A stretch of 59,914 nucleotides of DNA from Desulfoluna sp. (GCF_030145185.1 NZ_JAQYWB010000035.1:1-59914), one strand, 5' to 3'; numbered from the stretch's first letter, positions 16,214-25,423 are shown. Translations and numbers: made by a program. Notes: generated by a model not told the origin, from the letters alone.

Positions 16214-16819
16214 ATGGCAAAATCCGTTCTTAAACAACTCAAAGAAAATGAGCGTGAAGTTCGGCGACAACTTATCATCCGTGCAGCCAAAGCCCTCTTC
16301 AATCAAAAAACCTTCCATGAAATCGGCATGCGGGACATCGCAACCGAAGCCGGGATTTCCGTGGCATCTCTCTACCAGTATTTCCCCAGCCAGGATGATC
16401 TCTTCGTAGAAATCCTCACCAACGATATCAACCTGATCAAATCGCGCCTCTGGGAAGACCGCCGTGCCCTCGAAGATATCGCCATCGACATTGTCAACTT
16501 CCTCGTCGACAACGAAGATATTTTTCAAATGATGAGTCACTTCATGATCAAGGGAGAAAAAAATCCAGAGACCCTTCGCAAATTCAACGTCATTCAAATT
16601 CTCTTCCTCGACATGCTGGACAAAGCGCTGACCCGTGCCGGAGAGACCCCGCCGGTCAGTTATTACTCCCACGCCTTCTTCGCCTCCCTGTTCGGTAATG
16701 TCATCACCTTTCGAAACTACCCGTCAAGTGACACCACCTCACATCGCGAAAGCCTGTATCATGTAGCCCGAATTACGGCCAAAGCCTTCCACGATACCCT
16801 TGTCTCTCACGGAAAATAA
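16214..16819 (+). CDS. TetR/AcrR-family transcriptional regulator
   Basis: A 201-residue repressor-type protein. The N-terminal helix-turn-helix domain spans about residues 17-64 (IIRAAKALFNQKTFHEIGMRDIA then TEAGISVASLYQYFPSQDDLF), with the recognition helix in SVASLYQYF. The C-terminal ligand domain has no recognisable specificity. The ATG is preceded by AGGAGA eight bases upstream. It precedes a large secreted protein on the same strand by 126 bp and could regulate it or itself. Confidence 0.9.
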   Translation: MAKSVLKQLKENEREVRRQLIIRAAKALFNQKTFHEIGMRDIATEAGISVASLYQYFPSQDDLFVEILTNDINLIKSRLWEDRRALEDIAIDIVNFLVDNEDIFQMMSHFMIKGEKNPETLRKFNVIQILFLDMLDKALTRAGETPPVSYYSHAFFASLFGNVITFRNYPSSDTTSHRESLYHVARITAKAFHDTLVSHGK

Positions 16820-16945
16820 AAAACAAATGTAATAGAAAATTTTTAACGCCCAATTACAAAACTACTTTTATTGGGATAAACAATGTTATAAGATGATTTT
16901 CTTCAGGTCCACCGATAGCAACCCTTTCGGATAAGGAGACAGTCC

Positions 16946-19573
16946 GTGCAGAAACGCCTGACTCTGTTCTTCACCGCATTACTCTGCCTCCACGCCTCCT
17001 CCGCCCTTGGGGTCTGGAACTATGAACGCCCGGACGGAAACAGCTCCGCCCTCATGGGATGCTGGTCAGATGAATCCGTCTCATACACCGTCGGATTTAA
17101 CGGCGCCGTCTTTCGCCGCCATATGGACGGTGCCTGGACAGATATCAGTGACCCTACCCTTGCGGGCGCTGCCCTCTTCGCCATCCAGGAGACCACCACA
17201 GGAGCTGTCTATGCCTCCGGATATCGACTCGGCACACCCCGCTTCGACTCCAATGACGACGGCCAGGTGAATGCCGATGACACCCAAAGCCGCTACGCCG
17301 TTATCTTTCATTACAACGGATCGGCCTGGGAGGAACTAAGCACCCCCTACGATCCGGAATCCCCCTTCTTCGCCTCCTCCTTTGTAAGCATCTGGGCAGA
17401 TGAGGGCGGCACCGTCTATTTTGGTGGGGGAAAACAGCGTTCAAGCAACAGTGACGAGCCCTCAGGGGTATTTCTTGCCTACGACGGGGCCTCCTTTGAA
17501 CCCCTGATCGGAACCTCCAGCAATGCCCCCAGCATCAACAGCATTCAGGGCACAGACGCCCACGTCTACCTGGCCTGCTCTTCCGGATGCATGATCGAAT
17601 TCGATCTCAGGTCCCGCGAGTTCAGCGTCATGGAGCCCCAAAACTACGCGGTTGATTTCCGTGGGGTTTGGAAAGATACGGACAACACGCTCTACGCGGT
17701 GGCAGAAGGCACCTACGGCTACATCTTTCGATACCACGACACCCGCGGCTGGGAGCCCATGGCCATCGATCATCAGGAAGTTCCCCCCCTCTATTGCATT
17801 GCCGGACGCGGTGATCTCCTCATCGCGGCAGGCAGCTACGGCAAAGCCTTCTACCTCGACCTCGCTAAAGATAAGTTCATCTGGAAAGAGCTGCTCACAG
17901 GCACCCAGAGCCACATTAACGGCCTCGCCATGGCTGGCGATGACTTCCTGGCAGCCACCTCAGGCGGTGAACTCTACCGCATGACCGAAAAGGACCCCAG
18001 AACCGCCTACATCCTGGCCAACCCGCCCACGGGCATCGGAACCTTGATCGAGGGCACCCTGACCCATCAGGCCACCCTCTACGATTTTTCTCTGGGAGAT
18101 ATCTGGAAACGGGAATGGCGCTTCGACAATGAACCCCACCGCGATCCCGTCCCTGCCTTCGGCATCCTCTACTCCTCTACGGCAAACGGGGTGAATACCG
18201 CGATTGAGATCACCGGGGAAGGTGGAGAAGAGAGCAACAGGGAACTGCGCATCACTGACTGCAAAGACTGCACGCCCCATGTCGACATCACCGATACGGT
18301 CGTCAAGCTCTTTATTCAATCCGGACAGACCACCCAGAACACCATCAAAAAGGTTCTGGAAAAGAGCACGGCCGTCTCGAAGGTCACGGCCCGCAACGGT
18401 GACAGCCCCTGGGTGATCTCGACCAAAGAGTATGACCGCGTTCTACTCAAAGGGGGGCGCGACAACGAAAATCTCTTCATCAACGAAGCCACCTCCGGGG
18501 ATGACTTCTACCTCGCCGTCCACCGATTCAAAGACAGGGGGACCTATGAACCCAGCCTGACCGTCTACCGGGAGAACGTCACCTTTATTGATGGAATGAT
18601 CAAGGTTTACGGACAGCGGACCAAAGATAGCTGCACCACCATTGAGGTGAAAGACGACGATGTGATCCAATCGAAACCGGCCACGGGAATTCTTGGAGAC
18701 ATCATCGAAATCCATGCCGTCCACGGTGAAAAAGGCAACATCAAAATTCAACTGGTAGCCGTCTCCGATGCGGAAGCAAAGCCGTTATTGAAAGACAATA
18801 CCCTCTATATCCCCATGCAAGAAGGTGTCACAACCGTCGGCGCAATCATTCAGCACCTCACAGGTCAGGAACTCATCGACACCGCCACCCCGAAGACGCC
18901 GGCCACGGAGGAGACCCTCTGGGACAGTGAATCCGAGAACACCTCCGTGATTCTGGAAGGGGGAACCAATGCCGCAGAGGTTGCGTACGACCCCGGAACC
19001 GACACCGTAACGATAACCATCGACAGCGGCCTCACCACCACAACAAATATCGCTGAGGCGCTCTCCACGGCCCACGACCCCGTTTCAGGCACCCTTATTT
19101 TCACAGGGGTTCTGGAGGTCGTCTGGAATAAAATATGGAATATCAATGACCACACCAACACAGCAACCCTTCCCGGCATGCTCACGGAAACCGTTTCCAC
19201 CACCGTGCACGTGGTGGATGAAAACGATCTGGATTTCACCTTCACGCCGACTGAAGCCAAACTCAAGGCCACCCTCTGCCTGGCTGACGCCTCAGACCCG
19301 AGCCTTGACATTATCAAGTGGGAATGGGCCGTTTTCAGGCCCACGTCGAGCGGCTACGAGACCAAAGCCACGGTTAAGAGTGAAACCGGAAATGCCGAGG
19401 TCACCATCTCCGATCTCGGAAAGTACGACATCGGGCTCCAGGCCACCCTCAAAGATGGTTCCACCCTCACCATGGAGAAGGTAGACGCTATAAAAATAAA
19501 GGGGGAGCACGCTGGAGAGTCGAGCCTGGAGGGTGCCAGCGGGTGCTTCGTCGGCGCGGCATCGGCCCGCTGA
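16946..19573 (+). CDS. Large secreted protein with propeller-like repeats and a Cys tail
   Basis: 875 residues starting at a GTG with AAGGAGA six bases upstream. A signal peptide of about 23 residues is followed by repeats such as SIWADEGGTVYFGGG, GVWKDTDNTLYAVAEG and LAMAGDDFLAATSGGELY, which resemble beta-propeller blades (about residues 30-350). A calcium-loop motif DSNDDGQVNADDTQ (about residue 92) looks like a dockerin-type EF-hand loop. The second half is beta-rich and Thr-rich, with the repeated phrase pair TTQNTIKKVLEKS and TTTNIAEALSTA. The protein ends in ASGCFVGAASAR, a Cys-containing tail that may be a sorting signal. Function unknown. Confidence 0.7.
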   Translation: MQKRLTLFFTALLCLHASSALGVWNYERPDGNSSALMGCWSDESVSYTVGFNGAVFRRHMDGAWTDISDPTLAGAALFAIQETTTGAVYASGYRLGTPRFDSNDDGQVNADDTQSRYAVIFHYNGSAWEELSTPYDPESPFFASSFVSIWADEGGTVYFGGGKQRSSNSDEPSGVFLAYDGASFEPLIGTSSNAPSINSIQGTDAHVYLACSSGCMIEFDLRSREFSVMEPQNYAVDFRGVWKDTDNTLYAVAEGTYGYIFRYHDTRGWEPMAIDHQEVPPLYCIAGRGDLLIAAGSYGKAFYLDLAKDKFIWKELLTGTQSHINGLAMAGDDFLAATSGGELYRMTEKDPRTAYILANPPTGIGTLIEGTLTHQATLYDFSLGDIWKREWRFDNEPHRDPVPAFGILYSSTANGVNTAIEITGEGGEESNRELRITDCKDCTPHVDITDTVVKLFIQSGQTTQNTIKKVLEKSTAVSKVTARNGDSPWVISTKEYDRVLLKGGRDNENLFINEATSGDDFYLAVHRFKDRGTYEPSLTVYRENVTFIDGMIKVYGQRTKDSCTTIEVKDDDVIQSKPATGILGDIIEIHAVHGEKGNIKIQLVAVSDAEAKPLLKDNTLYIPMQEGVTTVGAIIQHLTGQELIDTATPKTPATEETLWDSESENTSVILEGGTNAAEVAYDPGTDTVTITIDSGLTTTTNIAEALSTAHDPVSGTLIFTGVLEVVWNKIWNINDHTNTATLPGMLTETVSTTVHVVDENDLDFTFTPTEAKLKATLCLADASDPSLDIIKWEWAVFRPTSSGYETKATVKSETGNAEVTISDLGKYDIGLQATLKDGSTLTMEKVDAIKIKGEHAGESSLEGASGCFVGAASAR

Positions 19574-19580
19574 ACCCCAT

Positions 19581-19622
19581 AAAAAAAGGCACCCCGGAAA
19601 TCCTCCGAAGGGTGCCTTTTCA
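19581..19622 (+). terminator. Intrinsic terminator after the secreted protein gene
   Basis: AAAAAAAGGCACCC, a 15-base loop, GGGTGCCTTTT. It starts 8 bp past the stop codon. Confidence 0.9.
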
Positions 19623-19640
19623 AACTCTAATATTACAAAA

Positions 19641-19680
19641 CAGGTAACTATTCAGCTCCCCCAAAAGCCTCCGCGCAGAT
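19641..19680 (+). repeat. Fragment of family B repeat
   Basis: GTAACTATTCAGCTCCCCCA continues as AAAGCCTCCGCGCAG. It has the family B left arm and a broken GC hairpin. It sits about 30 bp before a full copy in the opposite direction. Confidence 0.6.
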
Positions 19681-19709
19681 TTGAAATATGTATTTAAGAT
19701 CTGTTTGTT

Positions 19710-19767
19710 AAACTTTTCAAAAGCTTAACCCCGACAGGGCCGCCGGAGGCATAAGCTGAATAGTTAC
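19710..19767 (-). repeat. Family B repeat, copy 3
   Basis: On the minus strand: GTAACTATTCAGCTTATGCC, the hairpin TCCGGCGGCCCTGTCGGGG, then TTAAGCTTTTGAAAAGTTTA. It lies 25 bp beyond the queF stop on the same strand as queF, in a position to end its transcript. Confidence 0.8.
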
Positions 19768-19791
19768 CTCTGATGTTACAAACTATTCTCT

Positions 19792-20616
19792 TTACTGACG
19801 TACAAGTCTCCGATTGGAAAAGGATGCCGGCACGCTGCTTCGGCAGGGATTGATGTCCAACCCGCCCCGCCGGGTGAACCGCCCCACCACCGTCAGTGTG
19901 TGAGGTGCCAGGCGCTCCAAAATATCCGTATAAAGGGTCTCCACACAGTTCTCGTGATAGCCGGTGTGGGTTCGGAAAGAGACGAGATAGGCAAAAAGAG
20001 CCACCTCATCAATTTTTTTCCCGGAATAGGTGATCTCCACCGAAGCCCAGTCGGGCTGACCAGTCACCGGACAGTTGGTCCGCAGAATATGGGAGCAAAG
20101 GGTTTCATCGACGACCTCGCCGTCCCCGTGGGTTAACAGCGAGGCGTCCACCGAGTAAACATAGGCCTCAGCCTCATGATGATCGATACACTGGCCCTTC
20201 GCCCGGCACACACCCAAGGCGGCGGTATCGTCGCAGCCGAGAAAAGAGACAACAACGGCACCGTCCGCTACCCGTGAGAGATCTTCCGTCATCGCTTCCT
20301 TCACCTTTTCCGCACTCTCAAACCGGCTCAGGTTAAAAGAGTTCAAGTAAAGCTTTAACGACTTCGACTCTACAATGCACCGGCTCTCAGCCGAAAAACG
20401 GATCTCGGCCACCGCGGACACCGGTTTCCCCTTTCCGTCCAGCCACGAAAGCTCCCAGGCCGTCCAGATATCCTCCCCATAAAAGGGAAGTTCCCCCTCA
20501 TCCAAGCCAAGAAACCCTCTACCCAAGGCTCTCTCCACCGGAAAAAGCTGGGACGGGTCGTAGGTAAAGGTGTAACCGGTCTTCTTCCCCAAGGGATTCT
20601 CTGTTCTCATATTCAT
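19792..20616 (-). CDS. queF: NADPH-dependent preQ0 reductase (long QueF)
   Basis: Reduces 7-cyano-7-deazaguanine to 7-aminomethyl-7-deazaguanine in queuosine synthesis. At 274 residues it is the long, two-domain QueF form. Visible motifs are ESKSLKLYLNSFN (nitrile-reductase substrate region), the active-site Cys region in LRTNCPVTGQPDWASVEI, and FRTHTGYHENCVETLYTDI. The start at 20616 has GGAG four bases upstream; a second ATG two codons on is also possible. The rest of the pathway (queD-queE-queC) lies 566 bp upstream on the same strand, separated by repeat elements. Confidence 0.93.
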   Translation of the reverse strand: MNMRTENPLGKKTGYTFTYDPSQLFPVERALGRGFLGLDEGELPFYGEDIWTAWELSWLDGKGKPVSAVAEIRFSAESRCIVESKSLKLYLNSFNLSRFESAEKVKEAMTEDLSRVADGAVVVSFLGCDDTAALGVCRAKGQCIDHHEAEAYVYSVDASLLTHGDGEVVDETLCSHILRTNCPVTGQPDWASVEITYSGKKIDEVALFAYLVSFRTHTGYHENCVETLYTDILERLAPHTLTVVGRFTRRGGLDINPCRSSVPASFSNRRLVRQ

Positions 20617-21113
20617 GTGTCTCCGACGGCAAACTTTTTTGATGACCACCCCTTCTCAGCTATCATGCAAAGGCAGTGGTGGTTTGTAGAAAATGTTCTT
20701 CGTGCTTGGTGCCTGGTTCTTCGTTCGAGGAGTCGCTGCGCTCTATCCATTATGAGAAAATTGCAACTATTCAGCTTGCGCCTCCGGCGGCCCTGCCGGA
20801 GGCTAAACTTTTGCCTGATTTTATTAAGACGGGTTTAACAAACAGGTTTTAAAAATTATTCTTGATAAAATTCCATCTTAAATGCGGATGTGATTACCTC
20901 TTATTCACAGCCATGGGTTCCCTGTCCATGTCAGGCTTCAATGTCACCCACACCGGTGAGATTACGGCGGCGTAGTAGGATGGGCACCCATTTATTATCA
21001 AAGGGCGAAGCGTGCCCATCTGGCAGTCGGGAAACCCACAACGCTGAAAATTGTATAAATTTTGACGACGCAGCATCTCTCCCCGGTGTACAGAGTTTAT
21101 ACTGCACCAAAAC
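20617..21113. other. Repeat-rich gap between queF and queC
   Basis: No gene is supported. It contains family B copy 4 (20763-20830). The remainder carries the queF promoter region and shows no other recognisable element. Confidence 0.5.
20763..20830 (+). repeat. Family B repeat, copy 4
   Basis: GCAACTATTCAGCTTGCGCC, the perfect hairpin CCTCCGGCGG-CCCTGCCGGAGG, then CTAAACTTTTGCC. It is the clearest example of the core palindrome. Confidence 0.85.
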
Positions 21114-21148
21114 CAGCTTTCAAGGTGGCTCACCTTGCCGCCGGAGGC
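21114..21148 (+). repeat. Family A hairpin repeat, copy 5
   Basis: CAGCTTTCAAGGTGGCTCACC and TTGCCGCCGGAGGC, followed by ATGCTTTTTG. The CGGAGGC end points to the queC stop 35 bp away. Confidence 0.9.
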
Positions 21149-21182
21149 ATGCTTTTTGTGCCTTTATTTTTTTCCTGCAACC

Positions 21183-21842
21183 TTATTTCAGATACGTGGT
21201 CGGATCGAGGCCCTCATCATAACGCAGGGCGTATTTGCGTTCGTCGCAGGCACCGCAGGTTCCGCAGTGGGCGGCGCCGCCTTTGTAGCAGGTCCAGGTG
21301 GCGGAAAAATCAACGCCGAGGGTTCGCCCCAGATCGCCGATGGCCCGTTTGTCGATGTGGGCAAAGGGAAAGGCGAGGGTCACCTGGCCATCGGTACCAA
21401 TTTTAATGGCCGTGGAGAGGGCCTCGTTGAAATCGGGACGGCAGTCGGGATAGATAAAATGGTCCCCGGCATGGGAGGCAAGAACCACCCGAGAGGCCCC
21501 TACGGACTCGGCGTATCCGGCGGCGATGGAGAGCATGATTCCATTACGGAAAGGGACCACGGTACTCTTCATGTTGGCCGCGTCGTAGGCACCGTCGGGA
21601 ACTGACTCTCCCGATTGAAGGAGGCTGGAGTCGAAGAGATCGTTGATAAAAGGAAGCGGCACCAGGGTGTGGGTCACGCCCAGGCTCTCGCACATGGCTT
21701 TTGCCAGAGGAAGCTCACAGGCGTTGTGCTTGGATCCATAATCAAAGCTAATGGCCACACATCTTTGTCCTTTATCAACGCAATCTGCCAGAAGCACGGC
21801 AGAGTCCATGCCGCCGGAGAGAACCACCAGGGTTTCAAACAT
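21183..21842 (-). CDS. queC: 7-cyano-7-deazaguanine synthase
   Basis: Converts 7-carboxy-7-deazaguanine to preQ0 with ATP and ammonia. The P-loop VVLSGGMDSAVLL near the N-terminus binds ATP. The C-terminal cysteines in TWTCYKGGAAHCGTCGACDERK bind zinc. The 219-residue length is typical. The ATG at 21842 has AAGGA upstream; the longer frame overlaps queE wholly and is rejected. It follows the queE stop by 4 bp and is the last gene of the queD-queE-queC operon. Confidence 0.95.
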   Translation of the reverse strand: MFETLVVLSGGMDSAVLLADCVDKGQRCVAISFDYGSKHNACELPLAKAMCESLGVTHTLVPLPFINDLFDSSLLQSGESVPDGAYDAANMKSTVVPFRNGIMLSIAAGYAESVGASRVVLASHAGDHFIYPDCRPDFNEALSTAIKIGTDGQVTLAFPFAHIDKRAIGDLGRTLGVDFSATWTCYKGGAAHCGTCGACDERKYALRYDEGLDPTTYLK

Positions 21843-21846
21843 TGAA

Positions 21847-22476
21847 TTAAATTCCTTTTTTCGTATCAAACGCAAGAATATGCAGGCGACTTGCCATGCG
21901 ATAGCCTTTCTTGACGCAGTGATCCCAGACAAAGGGCATCCGGGCAATCTGCTCTTCACGGGTCATCCCCATGGGCATGAGCCACACCCGGTCCTTTTCA
22001 AGGCCATGCGTCGCCACAAAGTCATCGATGGAAGAGATTGTCTCCTCACAAGCCACAAACTTGAGATGATGGGCACGGGAGAGGCTCACCGCGTCCACCT
22101 GCCAGGCCCCGGAGAGGTATTTCGGCGAACAGATCACCTCACCCTTAATCCCTTCCGGGATGCGCACTTTGCCCGAGGTCTCGTACTGCACCTCAACGCC
22201 CCGCTCAAAAAGCGCACGGTCCAGCGTCTCCAGACCCGCAGCCCACTGAAGCAGGGGCTCTCCGCCGGTGATCACCACAAAACGGTGACCACTGTCTTTC
22301 ACCGCGCCCAAAAGATGCTCAACGGACACGTCGGTGCCACCGTCCCAGGCTCCCTTGGTATCGCACCAGGGGCACAAGGGGGCCACACAGCCTGAAAACC
22401 GGATAAAAAAAGCGGGCCGGCCGGTATGGGGGCCTTCTCCCTGAAGGGAAGCAAACATTTCATGGAGATTCAACAT
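21847..22476 (-). CDS. queE: 7-carboxy-7-deazaguanine synthase (radical SAM)
   Basis: A 209-residue radical SAM enzyme that contracts 6-carboxytetrahydropterin into the deazaguanine ring. The opening LHEMFASLQGEGPHTGRPAFF is the QueE signature, and VITGGEPLLQ is the SAM-binding GGE motif. The cluster cysteines are C30, C35 and C38 (GCVAPLCPWCDTK), a CX4CX2C spacing, one residue longer than the standard CX3CX2C. The ATG at 22476 has GAGG eight bases upstream; a TTG at 22491 would overlap the queD stop. It lies 11 bp after queD. Confidence 0.93.
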   Translation of the reverse strand: MLNLHEMFASLQGEGPHTGRPAFFIRFSGCVAPLCPWCDTKGAWDGGTDVSVEHLLGAVKDSGHRFVVITGGEPLLQWAAGLETLDRALFERGVEVQYETSGKVRIPEGIKGEVICSPKYLSGAWQVDAVSLSRAHHLKFVACEETISSIDDFVATHGLEKDRVWLMPMGMTREEQIARMPFVWDHCVKKGYRMASRLHILAFDTKKGI

Positions 22477-22487
22477 AGGAAGAGGCC

Positions 22488-22886
22488 TCAAGCTGTCACG
22501 GTTGCCCAGGAATCCGGGGTTTCGTAGAGGCGCACCTCTTTCAAGGTCAGGCCGTCAAATTCAGACGCAGAGGAGAGGATCTTGAAAATATAGAGCACCA
22601 TGTTCTCGGCCGTGACCGGAATATTCAGATACTCGGCAAGCTCATTCAGGTTGGCGTGATCGTATCGATCCACGATGCGCTCTTTCACCAGGCGTTTCAA
22701 CTCGGTGAAGTTAACAATCATGCCCGATGCATCCAAGGGGCCGGAGACCGTCACCTGAAGGGTGTAGGTGTGCCCGTGAAAGGCAGAACATTTGCCGTAA
22801 AGGGCTTTGTTCTCTTCTTCGGAAAAGTCATGACGGCAAAGCCTGTGGGCAGCGTCAAATCGAAACTCTTTGGTAATGGAAAGCAT
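22488..22886 (-). CDS. queD: 6-carboxytetrahydropterin synthase
   Basis: A 132-residue member of the 6-pyruvoyl-tetrahydropterin synthase fold. It converts dihydroneopterin triphosphate to 6-carboxytetrahydropterin. The zinc ligands are H in RFDAAHRL and HGH in CSAFHGHTY, with the catalytic Cys four residues before HGH (CxxxHGH, the QueD pattern). DYDHANLNEL-like residues (RYDHANLNEL) and VRLYETPDSWA close the active site. The ATG at 22886 has AAGGTGG upstream; upstream codons add only unrelated residues. It is the first gene of the que operon. Confidence 0.93.
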   Translation of the reverse strand: MLSITKEFRFDAAHRLCRHDFSEEENKALYGKCSAFHGHTYTLQVTVSGPLDASGMIVNFTELKRLVKERIVDRYDHANLNELAEYLNIPVTAENMVLYIFKILSSASEFDGLTLKEVRLYETPDSWATVTA

Positions 22887-23254
22887 AGACCACCTTAACT
22901 TACTGCGGCACAGCAGAGAGGAGCCCGGCAAACCATCATTAATAAATCAAGGAAGGTGTACGCTTAAGGGGCCACAACCGGCTGCGCGGTCAGTGAGGGA
23001 GAATTTTTTGTGCGGGATGCCTCTCGTCCGCATGGGCCTTAGCCCGGATATTTCATAAAAAATCGCCATGGACCTGCCATGGCAGATTGATGATTCCGTT
23101 TACAACAACAAGCGTTTGTATCACAGCGCATCCCATTTGAAAACGGGAAAAATCAAGCCTCCGGCGACTCGGCCTGGGGACAAACACATGAAACGTTGGG
23201 TAAACAGGTTTTCTTGTTCGCGTTATTTTGTGTTCGTCCCCTACCCTGCGCCGT
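22887..23254. other. Gap upstream of queD
   Basis: 368 bp without a gene. It includes TTAGCCCGGATATTTCATAAAA (about 23038-23059), a motif also found at 37208 and, in the CTCGTGAAATATCCGGG form, at about 980 and 37453. I searched by eye for a preQ1 riboswitch (CTACA...AAAAAACTA) and did not find one. Confidence 0.45.
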
Positions 23255-24490
23255 CTACATCGCCCGCCTCAGCAAATCCAGCGCCTTAAACGCAAAAATC
23301 CGTTTGTTCTGGTGGCGCTCTTTAAAGGGAGAAACAAACCGGTGGGTTTCGGTACCGGCTTCCGTGGCAACCCCAATCCAGACGGTACCCACCGGTTTAT
23401 CCTCGGTCCCGCCAGTGGGTCCTGCGATGCCACTTGTGGCAATGCCGATATCGGCGCCGGAGAGACGCCGGACCCCTTCGGCCATCTCTCGGACGGTTTC
23501 CTCGCTCACGGCGCCGCAGGAATCAAGGGTTTGCCCGGACACACCGAGCACCTTCATCTTGGCGCTGTTGGCATAGGTCACAGCCGAGAGGAGAAACCAG
23601 TCGGAACTGCCTGGCACATCGGTGAGCAGAGAACCGATCAGCCCTCCGGTGCAGCTTTCCGCCACAGCCACCGTTTTATGTGCCGCACTCAAGGACTCAG
23701 CTACCGCCTCGGCCATGGAGAGCCCCTGGACTGAAATCACACAGTCGCCCAGCCGCGTCACAGCTTCTGTGACCGCCGCGGCCTGTCGCTTCGCCAATGC
23801 CGCCTCCGCCCGGGCAAAGGCCCAGAGCTTGACCTCAATCACTGGAAAGGCGGCACGGTAGCCTACATGGATTCCATGAAAGAGTGTATCAAGCCCTGCA
23901 ATCCGCTCTCCGACCACCGATTCAGGAAGGCCAAAGGTGGTGATGGCGGTTTTCACCAAACGACTCCCCCCTGGCTGCAGGGCTTCGATGGCTGGCATCA
24001 CGGCTTTATCCATCAGGTAACGCATCTCGCGAGTCACTCCGGGCAAAAACCAGAAACGGGTTCCAGAAAGCTCCAGACAATAGCCCGGTGCCGTCCCCAC
24101 AGGATTGGGAATGCACTCAGCCCCCCTGGGCAGACGGGCCTGCTTAAGATTGGAGGCAGGAACAGGCGCCCGACGCCCTTCAAAATACGCGGCCACAGAG
24201 GCAGCCGCCAGCGGATCCTCCACCAGGGGGACCCCGGCCGATTCTGCGGCGGCCCGGGTCGTCAAATCATCTTCCGTAGGGCCCAAGCCTCCGGTCACTA
24301 CAGCGATCTCGCATCGCCCGGCCACCCGCAGGAGAACCTCCTTCAAAGAGGACAAATCATCTCCCACCGAAAGATGGCGCACCACCTCCACCCCCACTTC
24401 ACTGAGCTTTTCCGAAATCCAGGCCGCATGGCTGTCCACCACCTCGCCTTTTAAGATCTCCTCTCCGGTCGTGACCACCATCGCTCTCAT
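23255..24490 (-). CDS. cinA: CinA, NMN deamidase / ADP-ribose pyrophosphatase-like protein
   Basis: 411 residues with both canonical domains. The N-terminal molybdopterin-binding-like domain (residues 1-165) has TTGEEILKGEVVDSHAAWIS and VVTGGLGPTEDDLT. The C-terminal amidase domain (about 255-411) has VAVAESCTGGLIGSLLTDVPGSS with the catalytic Ser/Thr region and SGIAGPTGGTEDKPVGTVWIG. It recycles NMN to nicotinate mononucleotide in NAD salvage. The start has AAGGAG upstream. It is on the same strand as the que operon, 369 bp upstream of it. Confidence 0.94.
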   Translation of the reverse strand: MRAMVVTTGEEILKGEVVDSHAAWISEKLSEVGVEVVRHLSVGDDLSSLKEVLLRVAGRCEIAVVTGGLGPTEDDLTTRAAAESAGVPLVEDPLAAASVAAYFEGRRAPVPASNLKQARLPRGAECIPNPVGTAPGYCLELSGTRFWFLPGVTREMRYLMDKAVMPAIEALQPGGSRLVKTAITTFGLPESVVGERIAGLDTLFHGIHVGYRAAFPVIEVKLWAFARAEAALAKRQAAAVTEAVTRLGDCVISVQGLSMAEAVAESLSAAHKTVAVAESCTGGLIGSLLTDVPGSSDWFLLSAVTYANSAKMKVLGVSGQTLDSCGAVSEETVREMAEGVRRLSGADIGIATSGIAGPTGGTEDKPVGTVWIGVATEAGTETHRFVSPFKERHQNKRIFAFKALDLLRRAM

Positions 24491-24965
24491 TTATCCATCT
24501 CCTTTCATCTCGTCACAGACCTTCCCTGACCACCGGATCCCCGGCAAGGCCATGGGCCTGATCCGTCCGTTCCGTACCCTCATCATGAATCACTGTGCTG
24601 ACAAACCAACCCCCGCACGCCCGCTGATATCAGATGCCTGACACCGGCTGATCCAGCCGTAAAAAAACGTGTGGAATAAGCAACCCATATTCAGAATAAC
24701 GGGCCAGCATGGCATTTCCACCCACCCGCCATAATCGCCCGTCCTGCTCACCGTAAGCCAATCACCCCCAGGAAGCAAACCCCAATGCCACCCATGACGT
24801 TCCCCCAATGGGCATAACCCGGCCGGTTCTTCGATTTCAGTTGGTCATCCCCCTTTTTTATGGTAAATTGCTTCCTGTTGTTTTGTCCTGATTTTCAGAT
24901 TTTACCAAACGTTCGATATCTTGGACCGAGGAATGAATCTGATCTCATGGAGATACCAACGACTG

Positions 24966-25004
24966 TACCGTGGGGGCCGAGCTATCCGTTGGGCCCCCAC
25001 GGTA
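24966..25004. repeat. Perfect 13-bp inverted repeat
   Basis: TACCGTGGGGGCC, a 13-base loop, GGCCCCCACGGTA. No U-tract follows on either strand. It is a strong RNA or cruciform hairpin, or a protein-binding palindrome. Confidence 0.7.
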
Positions 25005-25401
25005 GAGTGGACAAACAGCGCGCCACAGGTTGACCGGCCACAGGTCGCAGCCCCCCTGCGTGGGTTTTGCCTCAAATGAGGAGAATCGTTTGTATTTCGC
25101 TTCGCCTTCTTGTACGCAACCCTCCCATGCATCCGAAACGTCGGATATCAATTCCGTGACGCCCAAAACAACCAAACCGTCAGGGCAGACAACGGCCGTG
25201 ACAAGGCGTTCCTAAAAAGGTGGACGCGCGTCCGTATTTTTGCACTATTCTCTGCTTTTTTAGCGAGTTACCGGAATCTTTTTGGAAAGATGTTGATTGT
25301 TTCAATCACATGAAGTATGAAATATTTTTTCCATGATGGCGCTTGATGTCGCGTCAAACAAACGCGATAAAGTTCCGTTCCAACGCAAAATACGATTGAT
25401 A

Positions 25402-25423
25402 CGGCACGTTGTGCCTTTTTTTT
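25402..25423 (+). terminator. Small hairpin with T8 run before pta
   Basis: GGCAC-GTT-GTGCC followed by eight T residues, 37 bp before the pta start. The stem is only 5 bp. It could be a weak attenuator of pta or the end of an unseen short transcript. Confidence 0.4.

Noticed and set aside
22887-22990. Possible preQ1 riboswitch before queD
   Set aside because: The compact preQ1 aptamer pattern (CTACA loop and A-rich tail) was not found.
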